DNA from: Salinibaculum litoreum
GTDB taxonomy: Archaea > Halobacteriota > Halobacteria > Halobacteriales > Haloarculaceae
DNA length: 64,000 nt
Direction of reading: 5' to 3'
Assembly (NCBI GenBank): GCA_009789175.1
Contig: CP046866.1
Location: 2,914,001-2,978,000, forward strand
Shown piece after piece: positions 7,860 to 18,220 of this stretch; within the stretch, counting starts at the first letter, position 1; the number at the start of each line of letters is the position of its first letter. Below the pieces are notes generated by a model. That model was not told where the DNA came from. It saw only the letters and a list, made by a program, of their open reading frames with translations, and ran no database searches. Made by a program: the position numbers and the translations under genes.

Positions 7860-8426
7860 TCACCGACTGTCGAGGATATCGACGGAGATGGCAGCGGCGA
7901 CGAGTGTCTCACGCGGTAGCCCGTCGACGGGGTCGATACTGAGAACGTACTTCTCGGCGAGACCAAACTGTCGAGAGAGCGTCCCGACTCTGGTGCCGTC
8001 CGCGTCCTCGATAGTGTAGGTGTGGGGAAGGACACCCATCATAGGCACGTAGTAGCGGAAAAACTCCACTGAGGGGCCAGCGGCCTCGACGACAGCGACC
8101 AGGCGCTCGTCGGTCCCCCGGCGGATGTTCCAGCGGTGCTGGAGAAAGGAGAGGTCTTCCTCGACGATGACCTGTGGACTGTCGCTGTCGGCGGGGACGA
8201 CGAAGTAGTCACTGTCGACGTTGCCGGGTTCGAGCCGGAACACCTCGTCTCCAGTCTCGTCCCGGAAGGGCAACTCGCCGCGGTGGTCGAACGACCGTTC
8301 GTCGGCCTCTAACAGTACGTCCCCATCTGTATCACAGACGTGATAGCTGTTGCTGACCAGGCTGTGTTCCACCTGGTAGCGCTCGTCGGTGAATTCTACC
8401 CCCTCGAACCCGTCCGACGTACCCAT
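7860..8426 (-). CDS. LURP-one-related protein, copy 2
   Basis: A 188-residue paralogue of the gene at 7231. It aligns along its length: YQVEHSLVSNSYHVCD, FRDETGDEVFRLE, YTIEDADGTRVGTLSRQ and the terminal PRETLVAAAISVDIL. It is more acidic than copy 1 and has diverged strongly, so the duplication is not recent. It is first of the pair and has a clear TATA-like AATAAATACA on the minus strand (8455-8464), about 30 bases before its ATG. Both genes may come from this promoter. Function unknown. Confidence 0.82.
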   Translation of the reverse strand: MGTSDGFEGVEFTDERYQVEHSLVSNSYHVCDTDGDVLLEADERSFDHRGELPFRDETGDEVFRLEPGNVDSDYFVVPADSDSPQVIVEEDLSFLQHRWNIRRGTDERLVAVVEAAGPSVEFFRYYVPMMGVLPHTYTIEDADGTRVGTLSRQFGLAEKYVLSIDPVDGLPRETLVAAAISVDILDSR

Positions 8427-8454
8427 AGTAGCATCTATGATATGTGTACAGGAC

Positions 8455-8464
8455 TGTATTTATT
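8455..8464 (-). promoter_or_regulatory. TATA-like box of LURP copy 2
   Basis: Minus-strand AATAAATACA centred about 33 bases before the ATG at 8426; spacing fits a short or absent leader. Confidence 0.5.
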
Positions 8465-8507
8465 CCTGTCGCTATCCCGAGAATCAGCCGTCTGTGACGG
8501 CCCCGTG

Positions 8508-8539
8508 GTGGGTTTGAGTGAGCAGTGTACGAAACCCAC
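8508..8539. repeat. 8-bp inverted repeat, possible operator
   Basis: GTGGGTTT at 8508-8515 and AAACCCAC at 8532-8539 are perfect complements separated by 16 bases. It lies midway between the divergent promoters and could be a regulator site or a short hairpin. Confidence 0.4.
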
Positions 8540-8781
8540 ACCCAGAGCAACCGACGTGCAATATTTTGTGATCGATTCTATGACACTTTCTGCCAGTATA
8601 TAAATGAGAATACGGGCGAAATACAGCGCAGTATGGTAATTCTCCGGGCCAGACCTTGTGAATATCAGAGCTGATAAAATCGAACGCGGATTTAAGTACA
8701 ACATCACAAACAATCGTTTCAGATGTTGCGGCGAGCGACGGCCCGCAACTCCGCACCACACACCTGTCAGAGGTCAAAGCC

Positions 8782-11202
8782 ATGAAACTTGAACACTACT
8801 TACCGACGGCAATCCGACGAAGCTACACTCGCAAGTTCGCGATTTCAGCAATACTTATTCTGATAGTTGTTGCTTCAGTTGGATTCTATGCTCAGACACG
8901 CGTGTCTGCGGAGGTGACCCAGCAACAGGAGAGTACCCTGCTGGGCAACGCCCAACTGGAAGCAGATAGTGTCAGACAGTGGATTGATACGCAACGACAG
9001 ACGACGAAGTCCCTGTCTGAACATCGGGGGTTGGCGTCCGGGACTGACGCCGATGCCCGCGAGACGATGACCGCGAAAATGGACGAACTACCGTCCGAGG
9101 TGGTCGCGCTCCACTATGTCAACTACGAGACTGGAGAGATAACGGCCAGCACACAGCAAGCGGCCGAGAACACCCAAATCACCGATACGGAAATCGTGTG
9201 GGCAATGGAACAGCCGTTCAGTGAGTTGACCTTCAACGACTCACAGGAGGTCACCCAGTCCTGGGTGTACTCGTCCGCATCGGGGAAGGCCTCTATCGCC
9301 ATGCTCTCGCCGGTCCCGGAGTCCGACCGTGCGCTGGTGATGGTCATCGAGACGGGCGAGCGCGCCGAGAAGTTCCGGAGTTCCATCAACGGTACGGAAA
9401 CCTCAGTTGTCGGGAGCACGACTGGCACGCTGTTGTTCGACAAAAACGAGGATGCACTCCTGTCACCGTATGATCGGAATGGGGCCAATGCCACACTGAG
9501 CGCCATCGAGGAAGAGACGGAGGGGACGCTGACGACGAACGACTCGCTGGTCGCATTTAGTGCGGTCGGCGGTGACTCGAACTGGGTCGTCGTCAAGACC
9601 GTCCCAAAATCGACGGCACTGAGTACCCAACGGGAAGCCCGGAACATCGTGTTCGCCCTCGTTCTCACGTCGGTTCTGGGGCTACTCGTGCTGGGCGTGA
9701 TGATTCGCCGTGGGCCAGTGCGCTCGCTCAGAGAACTCTCGGGGCAAGCGACTGCCGTGGCCAGTGGCGAGCTGGATGAGGACATTACTGACGAGGGGCG
9801 TATCGACGAAGTCGGCCAGGCCCGGTCCGGGTTTAGAGATATCAAACAGTATCTCACGACTGTCGCCGACCAGGCCGATGCTATCTCGGACCGGCGGTTC
9901 GACGCTGCCGTTCTCGACGAGGACGTGCCGGGCCGACTGGGCCGTTCGCTGGAGCAGATGCGTACCGACCTCGAACAGTTCATCGAGGACGTCGAATCAG
10001 CCCGCGAAGACGCCGAACAGTCCCGCGAGGAAGCCCAGCGGCTGGCCGAGAATCTCGAACGACAGGCCGAGGAGTTCGGGTCCGTCGTCACCCGCGCGGC
10101 GGACGGTGACCTCACCGCGCGATTGGATACGGATATCGACAACGACGCGATGTACGAGATCGCGTCGTCGGTCAACACCATGCTGGACGACATCGAATCG
10201 GCGATGATGGAAATCCAGGCGTTCTCCCAGCAGGTCGCCGCCGGGAGCGAGGAGGCCAGCGCCGGGGCCCGCGAAGCAAAGCGGGCAAGCGAGCAGATCA
10301 GCCAGAGCGTCCAGGAAATCGCGACTGGCTCCGACGACCAGCGGGACCGACTCGAAACGGTCTCCGGTGAGATGAACAACCTCTCGGCGACCATCGAGGA
10401 AGTCGCCTCGACGACTCAGTCTGTCGCTACCACCTCACAGGAGGCCGCAGACATCGCCTCCAACGGCGAACAAACCGCAACGCAGGCGATTACTGGTATC
10501 GAGGACGTTCGCGAGACGATGGCTGCCACCGTCGAGAACGTCGAGACGCTCGATGAGTTGATGACCGAAATAGACGAAATCGTCGAACTCATCGCCGATA
10601 TCGCCGAGCAGACGAACATGCTGGCGCTGAACGCCAATATCGAGGCTGCCCGCGCCGGCGACAGTGGGACCGACGGCGGCGGCTTTGCGGTCGTCGCAGA
10701 CGAGGTCAAGCAACTGGCCAGCGAGACCCAGGAGTCGGCCGAAGACGTGGCCCAGTTGATAGACGAGGTACAACACCAGACTTCCGTCACCGTCGACGAA
10801 ATCCAGACTGCGGACACGCAGGTCCAAGAGACGGTCGACGCCGTCGAGGAGACGGCTGAAGCGTTCACGGAGGTCGTTTCGAACATCGAGACGACGAACA
10901 ACGGCGTGCAGGAAATCAGCGAGGCGATGGACGACCAGGCGGCCAGTTCCGAAGAGGTGCTTACCATGGTCGATGACGTGGCCGAAATCAGCCAGTCGAC
11001 GGCCGCGGAGGCTGAAACCGTCTCCGCGAGCGCCGAAGAACAGGCCTCCTCGATGACCGAGGTCACTGCAAGCGTCGAGTCCCTCGCCGAGCAGGCTGAA
11101 CAGCTACAGGCACGCCTCGATGACTTCGAAGTCAGTAGCGGGGACCGGGCCACAGACAACAGCGCCACCACCGACTCCGGTACCCAAAGCGGCATGTCGT
11201 AG
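8782..11202 (+). CDS. Membrane methyl-accepting taxis transducer (Htr-type)
   Basis: An 806-residue receptor for motility control. A transmembrane helix at about 19-39 and a second at 288-309 flank an extracellular sensor of about 245 residues, probably a Cache-type domain. HAMP segments follow from about 310, with a long coiled coil. The cytoplasmic signalling hairpin carries the conserved tip [20 protein letters not shown] near residues 605-625 that binds CheA and CheW. Glu/Gln-rich heptads on both sides are likely methylation sites. The C-terminal 25 residues are a Ser/Thr-rich tail. The ligand cannot be inferred. No che genes adjoin it, though CheF is encoded at 18355. Confidence 0.92.
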   Translation: MKLEHYLPTAIRRSYTRKFAISAILILIVVASVGFYAQTRVSAEVTQQQESTLLGNAQLEADSVRQWIDTQRQTTKSLSEHRGLASGTDADARETMTAKMDELPSEVVALHYVNYETGEITASTQQAAENTQITDTEIVWAMEQPFSELTFNDSQEVTQSWVYSSASGKASIAMLSPVPESDRALVMVIETGERAEKFRSSINGTETSVVGSTTGTLLFDKNEDALLSPYDRNGANATLSAIEEETEGTLTTNDSLVAFSAVGGDSNWVVVKTVPKSTALSTQREARNIVFALVLTSVLGLLVLGVMIRRGPVRSLRELSGQATAVASGELDEDITDEGRIDEVGQARSGFRDIKQYLTTVADQADAISDRRFDAAVLDEDVPGRLGRSLEQMRTDLEQFIEDVESAREDAEQSREEAQRLAENLERQAEEFGSVVTRAADGDLTARLDTDIDNDAMYEIASSVNTMLDDIESAMMEIQAFSQQVAAGSEEASAGAREAKRASEQISQSVQEIATGSDDQRDRLETVSGEMNNLSATIEEVASTTQSVATTSQEAADIASNGEQTATQAITGIEDVRETMAATVENVETLDELMTEIDEIVELIADIAEQTNMLALNANIEAARAGDSGTDGGGFAVVADEVKQLASETQESAEDVAQLIDEVQHQTSVTVDEIQTADTQVQETVDAVEETAEAFTEVVSNIETTNNGVQEISEAMDDQAASSEEVLTMVDDVAEISQSTAAEAETVSASAEEQASSMTEVTASVESLAEQAEQLQARLDDFEVSSGDRATDNSATTDSGTQSGMS

Positions 11203-11323
11203 GTCCGCCCACGCGTCTTTCTGGTCTGTCTGTGATTTGCGTCCAGTCGCTTCCGGCGGGCCACCGGTCGCCCAGCCGTGAACCGACAGGGTTTCACTGC
11301 CCCAGTCCGTGGCTTTGCCAAAG

Positions 11324-14300
11324 ATGAGTCGGGACACCATCGAGGTACGCGGGGCGGAGGAACACAACCTGAAAGACGTGGACGTGTCCGTTCCTCGCGA
11401 GGAACTCACGGTCGTCACCGGCCTCTCGGGGTCGGGCAAATCGTCACTCGCATTCGAGACCATCTACGCCGAAGGGCAGCGCCGCTACATCGAGTCGCTG
11501 TCGGCCTACGCCCGGAACTTCCTCGGTCAGATGGACAAACCGCAGGTCGAAAACGTCGAGGGACTGTCGCCTGCCATCTCCATCGACCAGAAAAACGCCG
11601 CCAACAACCCACGGTCGACGGTTGGGACCGTCACCGAACTCCACGACTATCTCCGCTTGCTGTATGCCCGCGTGGGCACGCCACACTGTCCGGAGTGTGG
11701 CCGCGAGGTTGGCGAACAGTCCGCCCAGCAGATGGTTCGTCGCCTGCTTGAGGCCCCGGAGGGAACCCGCGCGAAACTCTGTGCGCCGGTCGTCCGCGAC
11801 CAGAAGGGTGCCTTCGAGGACCGCTTTGACGACCTTGTGAGCGAGGGCTACACCCGCGTCGAGGTCGACGGACAGTCCTACGACCTCACCGTCGAGCGAC
11901 CCGACCTCGACGAGAATTACGACCACACTGTCGACGTGGTGGTCGACCGCGTCAAGATTAGCGAGGGTGCCCGCTCCCGCATCACCGACTCCGTCGAGAC
12001 CGCACTCGACGAAGCAGACGGCGTCCTGAAAGTCATCTTCCCGGACCCGCCAGCGGCCCTGGCAATCGGGGGGTCGCGTGCCCGGTCGACGGGCGACCTG
12101 GCTGACGCCGACGAGGACGACGCCGAGGCGACCGCCGACGACAGACTCGTCGTCGAGTTCTCCGAGGACCTCGCTTGCACGCACTGTGGCATCGACATCA
12201 GCGAGGTCGAGACCCGCTCGTTTTCATTCAACAGCCCCCACGGTGCCTGCCCGGAGTGTGAGGGTATCGGCTCGACCAAGGAAGTCAGCGAAGACCTCGT
12301 GATTCAGGACCCCTCGAAGCCGCTGAAACACGTCTTCGAGCCCTGGAGCTACAACCGCACCTACTACTCCCGCCAACTGGACAACGTCGCCGAACACTTC
12401 GGCATCTCGCTTTCGACCCCGTGGGAGGAGGTCGACGAGGACATCAGACGACAGTTCCTCTATGGCACCGACCACCGGGTCCACTTCGAGTGGACGACGA
12501 AAAACGGCACCCGCGAGAAGACCGAACGGTTCGAGGGTGTCATCCCGAACCTCGAACGCCGCCACGTCGAGACCGACAGCGACCGCGCACGCGAACACAT
12601 CGAGGAGTTCATGGCCGTCACCACCTGCCCGGCGTGTGAGGGTACCCGCCTCAAGGCTGAGTCCCGCGCGGTGCTGGTCGACGGGACTGCCATCACCGAG
12701 GTCAACCGGATGTCCATCGGCGACGCGCTGGCACACTTCGAGGAGATGGAGGCGAACCTCGACGAACGCGACACCAAAATCGCCGAGGAGATTCTCAAAG
12801 AGATTCGTGCCCGCCTCGGGTTCATGACCGAAGTCGGACTGGACTACCTGACGCTCGACCGTGAGGCCTCGACGCTCTCGGGCGGCGAGAGCCAGCGTAT
12901 CCGGCTGGCGACCCAGATTGGCTCCGGACTCGTCGGCGTGTTGTACGTGCTGGACGAGCCATCCATCGGACTCCACCAGCGTGACAACGACCGCCTGCTG
13001 AACACGCTGGCGGAGTTGCGTGACATCGGCAACACCCTGCTCGTGGTCGAACACGACACCGAGACGATGCGCCGGGCGGACAACATCATCGACATGGGGC
13101 CCGGCCCCGGCAAGCGCGGCGGCGAAGTCGTCGTCAACGGCTCGCTTTCGGACGTGATGGAGGCCGAAGAGAGCGTTACCGGTGACTACCTCGCCGGGGA
13201 ACGGGCCATCCCGGTGCCCGACTCCCGGCGCGTGCCTGACCAGCGCGAAGGTACGGACGGAGCGAGCGGGGACGACGGAGCCGCGAGCCGTGACGCCGAC
13301 GAATATATCACCATCCGCGGTGCCCGCCAGCACAACCTCAAAGACCTTGATGTGACGCTCCCGGTGGGTGCGTTCACCGCCATCACCGGCGTCTCCGGGT
13401 CCGGAAAATCGACCCTGATGCACGACGTGCTCTACAAGGGCCTCGCGCGGGAGATGAACGACAACACCAGCGTCGACCCCGGCGAGCACGACGGCCTGGA
13501 GGGTCTGGACAACATCGAGACGGTCCGACTCATCGACCAGTCCCCCATCGGCCGGACCCCACGCTCGAATCCGGCGACGTACACCAACGTCTTCGACCAC
13601 GTCCGCGAACTGTTCGCCCAGACCGACCTCGCCCAGCAGCGTGGCTACGACAAGGGCCGTTTCTCCTTCAACGTCAAGGGCGGCCGCTGCGAGGAGTGTG
13701 GCGGGCAGGGCACTGTCACCATCGACATGAACTTCCTCTCGGACGTACAGGTCCCCTGCGAGGAGTGTGACGGGGCCCGCTACAACGACGAGACGCTGGA
13801 AGTCCAGTTCCGCGGGAAGACCATCGCCGACGTACTCGACATGACCGTCGCCGAGGCCTTCGACTTCTTCGAGAACCACAGCCAACTGCGCCGCCGGCTC
13901 AAACTCCTGAAAGACGTGGGACTGGGCTACATGCGCCTGGGCCAGCCCTCGACGACGCTGTCGGGTGGAGAGGCCCAGCGCGTGAAACTCGCCGAGGAAC
14001 TGGGCAAGAAAGACACCGGCGAGACGCTGTATCTACTCGACGAGCCGACCACGGGCCTGCACCCCGAGGACGAGCGCAAACTCATCGACGTGCTCCACCG
14101 GCTGACCGATCAGGGCAACACCGTCGTCGTCATCGAACACGAACTCGACCTGGTGAAAAACGCCGACCATATCGTCGACCTCGGCCCCGAAGGCGGCGAA
14201 AAGGGCGGCGAGGTCGTCGCCAGCGGCACCCCCGAAGCGGTTGCCCGGACCGAGGAGTCACACACCGGACGCTACCTGCGGGACCTCTTGCCGGACGTGG

Positions 14301-14443
14301 ACCTCGAGGGGCCACGGTCGGACCACGATTTGGTCACGGCAGTCGATAGCGACGGCGTCGCCGCGAGCGACGTGAGCGGCGGCTCGTCGGACGAGCAAAG
14401 CGAGTCCGACGGCGACGCGGCTGCTGCCAGCGACGACGACTGA
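11324..14443 (+). CDS. uvrA: Excinuclease ABC subunit A
   Basis: A 1039-residue DNA damage-recognition ATPase of nucleotide excision repair. It has two ABC modules: Walker A GLSGSGKS at 33-40 and GVSGSGKS from 689, with signatures [13 protein letters not shown] and [13 protein letters not shown]. Zinc-finger cysteines are in [32 protein letters not shown] and near 790 ([18 protein letters not shown]). An acidic insert at about 255-275 and the Ser/Asp-rich tail (about 1005-1039) are haloadaptive additions. The frame continues to GTG 11309, but the ATG at 11324 ([17 protein letters not shown]) fits the family start. uvrB and uvrC are not in the window. Confidence 0.96.
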   Translation: MSRDTIEVRGAEEHNLKDVDVSVPREELTVVTGLSGSGKSSLAFETIYAEGQRRYIESLSAYARNFLGQMDKPQVENVEGLSPAISIDQKNAANNPRSTVGTVTELHDYLRLLYARVGTPHCPECGREVGEQSAQQMVRRLLEAPEGTRAKLCAPVVRDQKGAFEDRFDDLVSEGYTRVEVDGQSYDLTVERPDLDENYDHTVDVVVDRVKISEGARSRITDSVETALDEADGVLKVIFPDPPAALAIGGSRARSTGDLADADEDDAEATADDRLVVEFSEDLACTHCGIDISEVETRSFSFNSPHGACPECEGIGSTKEVSEDLVIQDPSKPLKHVFEPWSYNRTYYSRQLDNVAEHFGISLSTPWEEVDEDIRRQFLYGTDHRVHFEWTTKNGTREKTERFEGVIPNLERRHVETDSDRAREHIEEFMAVTTCPACEGTRLKAESRAVLVDGTAITEVNRMSIGDALAHFEEMEANLDERDTKIAEEILKEIRARLGFMTEVGLDYLTLDREASTLSGGESQRIRLATQIGSGLVGVLYVLDEPSIGLHQRDNDRLLNTLAELRDIGNTLLVVEHDTETMRRADNIIDMGPGPGKRGGEVVVNGSLSDVMEAEESVTGDYLAGERAIPVPDSRRVPDQREGTDGASGDDGAASRDADEYITIRGARQHNLKDLDVTLPVGAFTAITGVSGSGKSTLMHDVLYKGLAREMNDNTSVDPGEHDGLEGLDNIETVRLIDQSPIGRTPRSNPATYTNVFDHVRELFAQTDLAQQRGYDKGRFSFNVKGGRCEECGGQGTVTIDMNFLSDVQVPCEECDGARYNDETLEVQFRGKTIADVLDMTVAEAFDFFENHSQLRRRLKLLKDVGLGYMRLGQPSTTLSGGEAQRVKLAEELGKKDTGETLYLLDEPTTGLHPEDERKLIDVLHRLTDQGNTVVVIEHELDLVKNADHIVDLGPEGGEKGGEVVASGTPEAVARTEESHTGRYLRDLLPDVDLEGPRSDHDLVTAVDSDGVAASDVSGGSSDEQSESDGDAAAASDDD

Positions 14444-14671
14444 CCGGCGCTGCCCTGCTGCGGTCGACTGCCGGTCTTTTGTCCGTACTCACTGCTGCCC
14501 AGCCCTTCGTCGCGGCTGGCCACACTGTCACAGGCCGTGCCGTACCTCACCCCACGGGACTCCTTCCAGCCGGTGGGTATCCCACAGCGGCCGCAGGCAG
14601 GTGTCGCTACGGTCCGTGGGGCTGTGGCTGTGACACAGACGTTTTAGTCCTCGTCGTGTAGAGTGCCTGCC

Positions 14672-15430
14672 ATGGCAGGCGCAACACAGCAGAACACTGG
14701 TGGCATCGGTGGGCTCGCACAGCGAGCAAATCCCGCCTTCGCGGCGGCCGCTGTGGCGGTCCCGATTCTCGCACTCGCTGGCGCTGTCGTCTCGGGTGAC
14801 CCGCGCGTCCTCGTCTACGTCCACGTGATGGCGGGCGTCCTCTGGACGGGCATCGACCTCTTCATGGGGCTGGTGCTTGGCCCCGTCCTCGGTGGTCTCG
14901 ACCCCGAGGAGCGTGGCAGCTTTTTCGCCAACTTCACCCCCAAGATGACGTTCCTGATGCCGGTGTTGGCCGCGGTCACGGTCACCGCCGGCATCCTGCT
15001 GGGGTATCAGCGCGGATTCGCCCACTTCGAGCCGTGGCTGGCGCTGATGACCGCTGCGACGACGATTCCGGTCGTCGTCCTCATCGGCATCCAGTTCGAC
15101 GCGCTGACCGCTCCGAAGACCCTGGTGGCACTGGCTGTCGCAGTCGTGGGGTCGGGCGCGTTCCTCGCGACCACGCTGCCCGACTTCGGCGTCGCGTCGC
15201 CGTGGATTATCGCCACGCTTGCGGTCGTCACACTCCTCTCCGTGCAGGGCTTTGGTATCATCCTCCCCGGCGAGGTTCGCATCTACCGTCAACTCACCTC
15301 CGGTGACCCCGACTACGACCTCATCGGTGCCATCGGCATGCGCAACGCCAAACTCGGCGGCATCCAGGGTCTCCTGCAACTGACCATCGTTGCGCTGATG
15401 GTCGGTCTGCGGTACGGACTCGCTCTGTAG
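14672..15430 (+). CDS. Polytopic membrane protein with heme-export/CopD-like HxxxGxLWTG motif
   Basis: A 252-residue integral membrane protein with about seven hydrophobic helices. The second helix contains VHVMAGVLWTGIDLFMG, which resembles the histidine motif of CopD-like and DUF2269-type proteins. Lys96-region FTPKMTFLMP and the conserved C-terminal IGMRNAKLGGIQGLLQL are also notable. Function unknown; a heme- or copper-related membrane role is only a guess from the His motif. The ATG at 14672 follows a TATA-like GTTTTAGT by about 27 bases; a GTG at 14663 would add three residues. Confidence 0.7.
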   Translation: MAGATQQNTGGIGGLAQRANPAFAAAAVAVPILALAGAVVSGDPRVLVYVHVMAGVLWTGIDLFMGLVLGPVLGGLDPEERGSFFANFTPKMTFLMPVLAAVTVTAGILLGYQRGFAHFEPWLALMTAATTIPVVVLIGIQFDALTAPKTLVALAVAVVGSGAFLATTLPDFGVASPWIIATLAVVTLLSVQGFGIILPGEVRIYRQLTSGDPDYDLIGAIGMRNAKLGGIQGLLQLTIVALMVGLRYGLAL

Positions 15431-15474
15431 TTGCCGCCCGGACATTTAGCATCACCCGGCCCCTAGCGTGAGGT

Positions 15475-16464
15475 ATGGCAACACTGTACGCGGCACTCGA
15501 TGACCGACTGCTGGTGGTCCGGGAGGAGAGTGGGGACTGGACTGCCACCGAGACGCTGGTCGGCCACGAGTTCGAGAGCGTCGCCGCCGCGTCCGCCGCT
15601 CCCGAGCGGGTTTTTGCCGGGACTGTCGACGCCGGCCTGCAACGCTCCACTGACGGTGGGGCGACGTGGGAGCAGGTCGCCGCGCTCGGTGACCGCGTGA
15701 CCGCCATCACGGTCAGCCCCCACGACCCGGCGGACGTGTGGGTCGGCACCGAACCCAGTGCCGTCTATCGGTCGACCGACGGCGGCGAGCAGTTCGGGCA
15801 GTGTCCCGGACTGACCGACCTGTCCGGGGCCGAGGACTGGTCGTTTCCGCCGCGTCCGGCGACTCATCACGTTCGCTGGCTAGCGGTCAACCCCCACGAC
15901 CCCGCCCACGTCTACGTCGCCATCGAGGCTGGCGCTTTCGTCCGCTCGGTCGACGGCGGCGAGACGTGGCAACCCCATCCCGAGGGCGCTCGCCGGGACA
16001 ACCACACGCTTGCCACCCATCCCGACGACCCCTGTCGGGTTTACGCCGCTGCCGGCGACGGCTACGCCGAGTCACCGGACTGTGGGGACACCTGGCGGTA
16101 TCCACAGGCCGGACTGGACCACCGCTACGTCTGGGGGCTGGCTGTCGACCCCGGTGACCCCGAGACAGTCGTCGTCTCCGCCGCCGACGGTGCCTACCGA
16201 GCCCACAGCCCCGACACCGCTGCGGCGTCGCTCTACCGACGCGATGCTACCACCGATGGCTGGAGTCGCATGATGGATGGGCTCCCAGAGTCCGAGGGAA
16301 CCGTCCGGGCAGTCCTCGCGACCGGCGGCGACGGGGAGTTCTACGCGTTGACCAACCGCGGCATCCACCGCAGTACGGACGCCGGTCGCTCCTGGGAGGC
16401 GCTGCCCATCGAGTGGCCCGAGGCGTACCGCGACCAGGTGGGGCGAGGGCTGGCGGTGGTGTGA
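15475..16464 (+). CDS. BNR/Asp-box repeat beta-propeller protein
   Basis: A 329-residue protein with at least five Asp-box motifs (S-x-D-x-G-x-T/S-W-like): STDGGATWEQV, STDGGEQF, SVDGGETWQP, SPDCGDTW and STDAGRSWEA. These mark blades of a sialidase- or Vps10-type propeller. Catalytic sialidase arginines are not evident, so it is more likely a binding or scaffold propeller. No signal peptide or membrane anchor is seen; the protein begins MATLYAALDDRLLVV, so it is probably cytosolic. It starts 44 bases after the membrane protein gene. Ligand unknown. Confidence 0.8.
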   Translation: MATLYAALDDRLLVVREESGDWTATETLVGHEFESVAAASAAPERVFAGTVDAGLQRSTDGGATWEQVAALGDRVTAITVSPHDPADVWVGTEPSAVYRSTDGGEQFGQCPGLTDLSGAEDWSFPPRPATHHVRWLAVNPHDPAHVYVAIEAGAFVRSVDGGETWQPHPEGARRDNHTLATHPDDPCRVYAAAGDGYAESPDCGDTWRYPQAGLDHRYVWGLAVDPGDPETVVVSAADGAYRAHSPDTAAASLYRRDATTDGWSRMMDGLPESEGTVRAVLATGGDGEFYALTNRGIHRSTDAGRSWEALPIEWPEAYRDQVGRGLAVV

Positions 16465-16532
16465 GAGCTGCACCTCAGTAGTCGTCACACAGACAGGCTC
16501 TCACTGCTCGGCTGCCGTCAGCCTGTCCCACT

Positions 16533-16544
16533 GAGGCATTTATG
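16533..16544 (+). promoter_or_regulatory. TATA-like box before 16568
   Basis: GAGGCATTTATG centred about 28 bases before the ATG, typical of leaderless haloarchaeal genes. Confidence 0.45.
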
Positions 16545-16567
16545 ACAGCGCCCCTCCAATTGAAGAT

Positions 16568-16771
16568 ATGCAGCAGGTCCGTCGACTGTATCGCCGCTTC
16601 GAGGCGTGGGCGAACGACCTGCCCCGACTGCAGTTCGCTCTCACGGTTGGCTGTGCGACTGCCCTCGTTATGTTCGCAGTGAGTCTCCTGCTGGAGGGAA
16701 TAACGGCGCTCAACGCAGTGACTCTGGGGGTCACGATGGCACTCGTGTATTATGTGATGGACCCTCGATAG
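16568..16771 (+). CDS. Small membrane protein
   Basis: A 67-residue protein with a basic N-terminus (QQVRRLYRRFEAWAND) and two hydrophobic stretches, about 21-41 (FALTVGCATALVMFAVSLLLE) and 46-64, ending VYYVMDPR. Likely a helical hairpin in the cytoplasmic membrane with both ends inside. Small proteins of this kind are common and uncharacterised in haloarchaea. It has its own promoter-like site and no operon partner on its strand. Function unknown. Confidence 0.65.
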   Translation: MQQVRRLYRRFEAWANDLPRLQFALTVGCATALVMFAVSLLLEGITALNAVTLGVTMALVYYVMDPR

Positions 16772-16879
16772 CTCTCCAGCACTGCCACCGCTGTAGCCAA
16801 CCTGTCACAGAGTTGGACCCTGTATTGACCGGACAGTCGCATGCCTCGAAACCGTGGGGTGGGCTGGGCACACGAACAT

Positions 16880-16900
16880 CCGCGCGCCACCGGCGCGCGG
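16880..16900. terminator. Perfect GC hairpin 3' of PAC2 gene
   Basis: CCGCGCGCC / GGCGCGCGG with an ACC loop, a 9-bp perfect stem, about 55 bases beyond the stop of the minus-strand PAC2 gene. On that strand the sequence before it includes TTTTGCGCTACG, reminiscent of the start of elements A and B. A terminator or 3' processing hairpin shared with the converging small gene is plausible. Confidence 0.4.
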
Positions 16901-16955
16901 TTCCCCGCAGCGAGCGAAGCGAGCGCGGAAACCCGTAGCGCAAAACGGTACTCCC

Positions 16956-17690
16956 CTACTGGTACATCCCGACCGGCTGGGCCCGCGTCGACTCCTCCTC
17001 GGCCTGTTGCATCTGCTTGGCGAGTTGCTCGCGGGCGGCGGCCACGCGGTCGGCCTGCTCGACGAGGCGGTCGGTGTCGATGTCGATGCCGGCGATGGGG
17101 CCGATGCCGTCCGTGAGCAACACCCGGGCGGCCTCGGGGTCCGGGAAGTTCGCGTTTGCCTGGACGACGAGTCCGACGCTGTCCAGCCCCTGTTTGTCGG
17201 CCTCGGCCAGCAACGCGCCGGTCGGGCCGCTCACGAGGCCGCTCTCACGCGGGGTGTCGATGTCGAACTCGTCGAGTAGCCTCCCGCCGCTGTTGGTCCC
17301 GATGCCATACATCGCCGGAATGTCGTCTTTCTCTTCGGGGAGCCCGCTGAGATAGATTGGTAACGCGTCCTGCTCGGCCAGCCAGCCGGTGACACAGGTC
17401 GAGAACTCCTCTGCGGCCTCCGGCGAGACCGGTACGTCGGCCTGTAACACGAGCAGGTCGTTGTCCTCGTCAGCGTAGATGCGTACCGGCGGGCGGACCT
17501 CCCGGCCACCCTCCTCGTAGACGGCCACGTCCGGCAACCCCTCGCAGTGACAGGCAGCGTAGTAGGTCAACTCCAGTTCGTCGACGAGGTGGTCGGCGGC
17601 CAGCTTCCCGACGAGGCCGACGCCGGGGAGTCCCTCGACGAGAACCGGCTCGGACAGCGATAGCGACTGCTGTTCCTCGATGTGTGCCAT
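16956..17690 (-). CDS. PAC2 family proteasome-assembly-chaperone-like protein
   Basis: A 244-residue PAC2 family protein. The N-terminal PVLVEGLPGVGLVGKLAADHL is diagnostic, and DIPAMYGIGTNSGG plus GPTGALLAEADKQG follow in the order expected. The last 40 residues form a helical tail (LVEQADRVAAAREQLAKQM) ending QPVGMYQ. Eukaryotic relatives help assemble the proteasome 20S ring; archaeal homologues are ATP-grasp-independent and poorly characterised, so a proteasome role here is inferred. Start ATG 17690. It is preceded by a gene for an unknown protein on the same strand, 39 bases away. Confidence 0.87.
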   Translation of the reverse strand: MAHIEEQQSLSLSEPVLVEGLPGVGLVGKLAADHLVDELELTYYAACHCEGLPDVAVYEEGGREVRPPVRIYADEDNDLLVLQADVPVSPEAAEEFSTCVTGWLAEQDALPIYLSGLPEEKDDIPAMYGIGTNSGGRLLDEFDIDTPRESGLVSGPTGALLAEADKQGLDSVGLVVQANANFPDPEAARVLLTDGIGPIAGIDIDTDRLVEQADRVAAAREQLAKQMQQAEEESTRAQPVGMYQ

Positions 17691-17729
17691 ATCGGAGCAT
17701 GACGGCCCGGGGACTTAGCTTTAGTCCGA

Positions 17730-18107
17730 CTACTCCGTCGAGTGTCCGCCGGTGTCGCTGTCGTCGGACTCGACGGAGATCTCGACGGGCTCTCCCGTCC
17801 CGCTGTGACTCTCTTCGCGCTGTGTTCGCCCCGGGAGCTTCGAGCGGAGGTCGCTTGCCAGCGACTCCACCTGGTCTTTGACCGTCTTCACCTCCTCCTC
17901 GAAGGCCTCGACGGACCGGTCGACGTAGTAGACCCGTTGGGCGGGGATACGCCGGACCAGGTCGTTGCCCGACTCGTCCTCGTCGCGTTTCAGCATCCAG
18001 TGGTCCTGAAAGTAGGCAATATCCTTGTTTTCGACTTCCTCTTCGACGGTCCCCTCCTCGGGGTGTTCGTACACGATCGTTGCCGTACCGAGGTCTGTGT
18101 CAGTCAT
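17730..18107 (-). CDS. Conserved haloarchaeal hypothetical protein with coiled coil
   Basis: A 125-residue acidic protein, not recognised. The first half looks like beta strands (TATIVYEHPEEGTVEEEVENK, IAYFQDHWMLKR) followed by RIPAQRVYYVDRSVE. A short coiled coil, VEAFEEEVKTVKDQVESLASDL, spans about residues 70-92. The tail is Ser/Asp/Glu-rich and probably disordered. The ATG at 18107 (MTDTDLG) is preferred over the longer frame. It probably shares a transcript with the PAC2 gene downstream. Function unknown. Confidence 0.7.
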   Translation of the reverse strand: MTDTDLGTATIVYEHPEEGTVEEEVENKDIAYFQDHWMLKRDEDESGNDLVRRIPAQRVYYVDRSVEAFEEEVKTVKDQVESLASDLRSKLPGRTQREESHSGTGEPVEISVESDDSDTGGHSTE

Positions 18108-18188
18108 AGCTGACTGTCGGGCCCCGACGGGTATGGGCTTTCTGCTGGCTCCCGACGGTGTCGCTATCGTTGTTTCACCGCCGCCTCG

Positions 18189-18220
18189 CACATATTATAT
18201 CTAATACTTATATTACCCCG
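18189..18220. promoter_or_regulatory. AT-rich promoter-like segment between divergent genes
   Basis: A run containing ATATTATATCTAATACTTAT sits in a 247-base gap between the 18107 gene (-) and cheF (+). It is the only AT-rich block here and holds TATA-like matches for both strands. If used for cheF, it implies a leader of about 100 bases or more. Confidence 0.4.

Larger units (their letters stand above)
8427..8781. promoter_or_regulatory. 355-base divergent regulatory region
   Basis: An AT-richer gene-free stretch between LURP copy 2 (-) and the transducer gene (+). It contains a TATA-like box for the minus gene (8455-8464), an 8-bp inverted repeat GTGGGTTT / AAACCCAC (8508-8515 and 8532-8539), a TATA-like AGTATATAAAT (8595-8605) and another, ATTTAAGTA (8690-8698), for the plus gene. 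A hairpin GTTGCGG / CCGCAAC (8725-8731, 8743-8749) would lie in the transducer leader. No coding region is apparent. Confidence 0.55.

Noticed and set aside
12224-13885. A 553-codon minus-strand frame inside uvrA
   Set aside because: The plus strand carries the clear UvrA motifs; the antisense product has no recognisable pattern.
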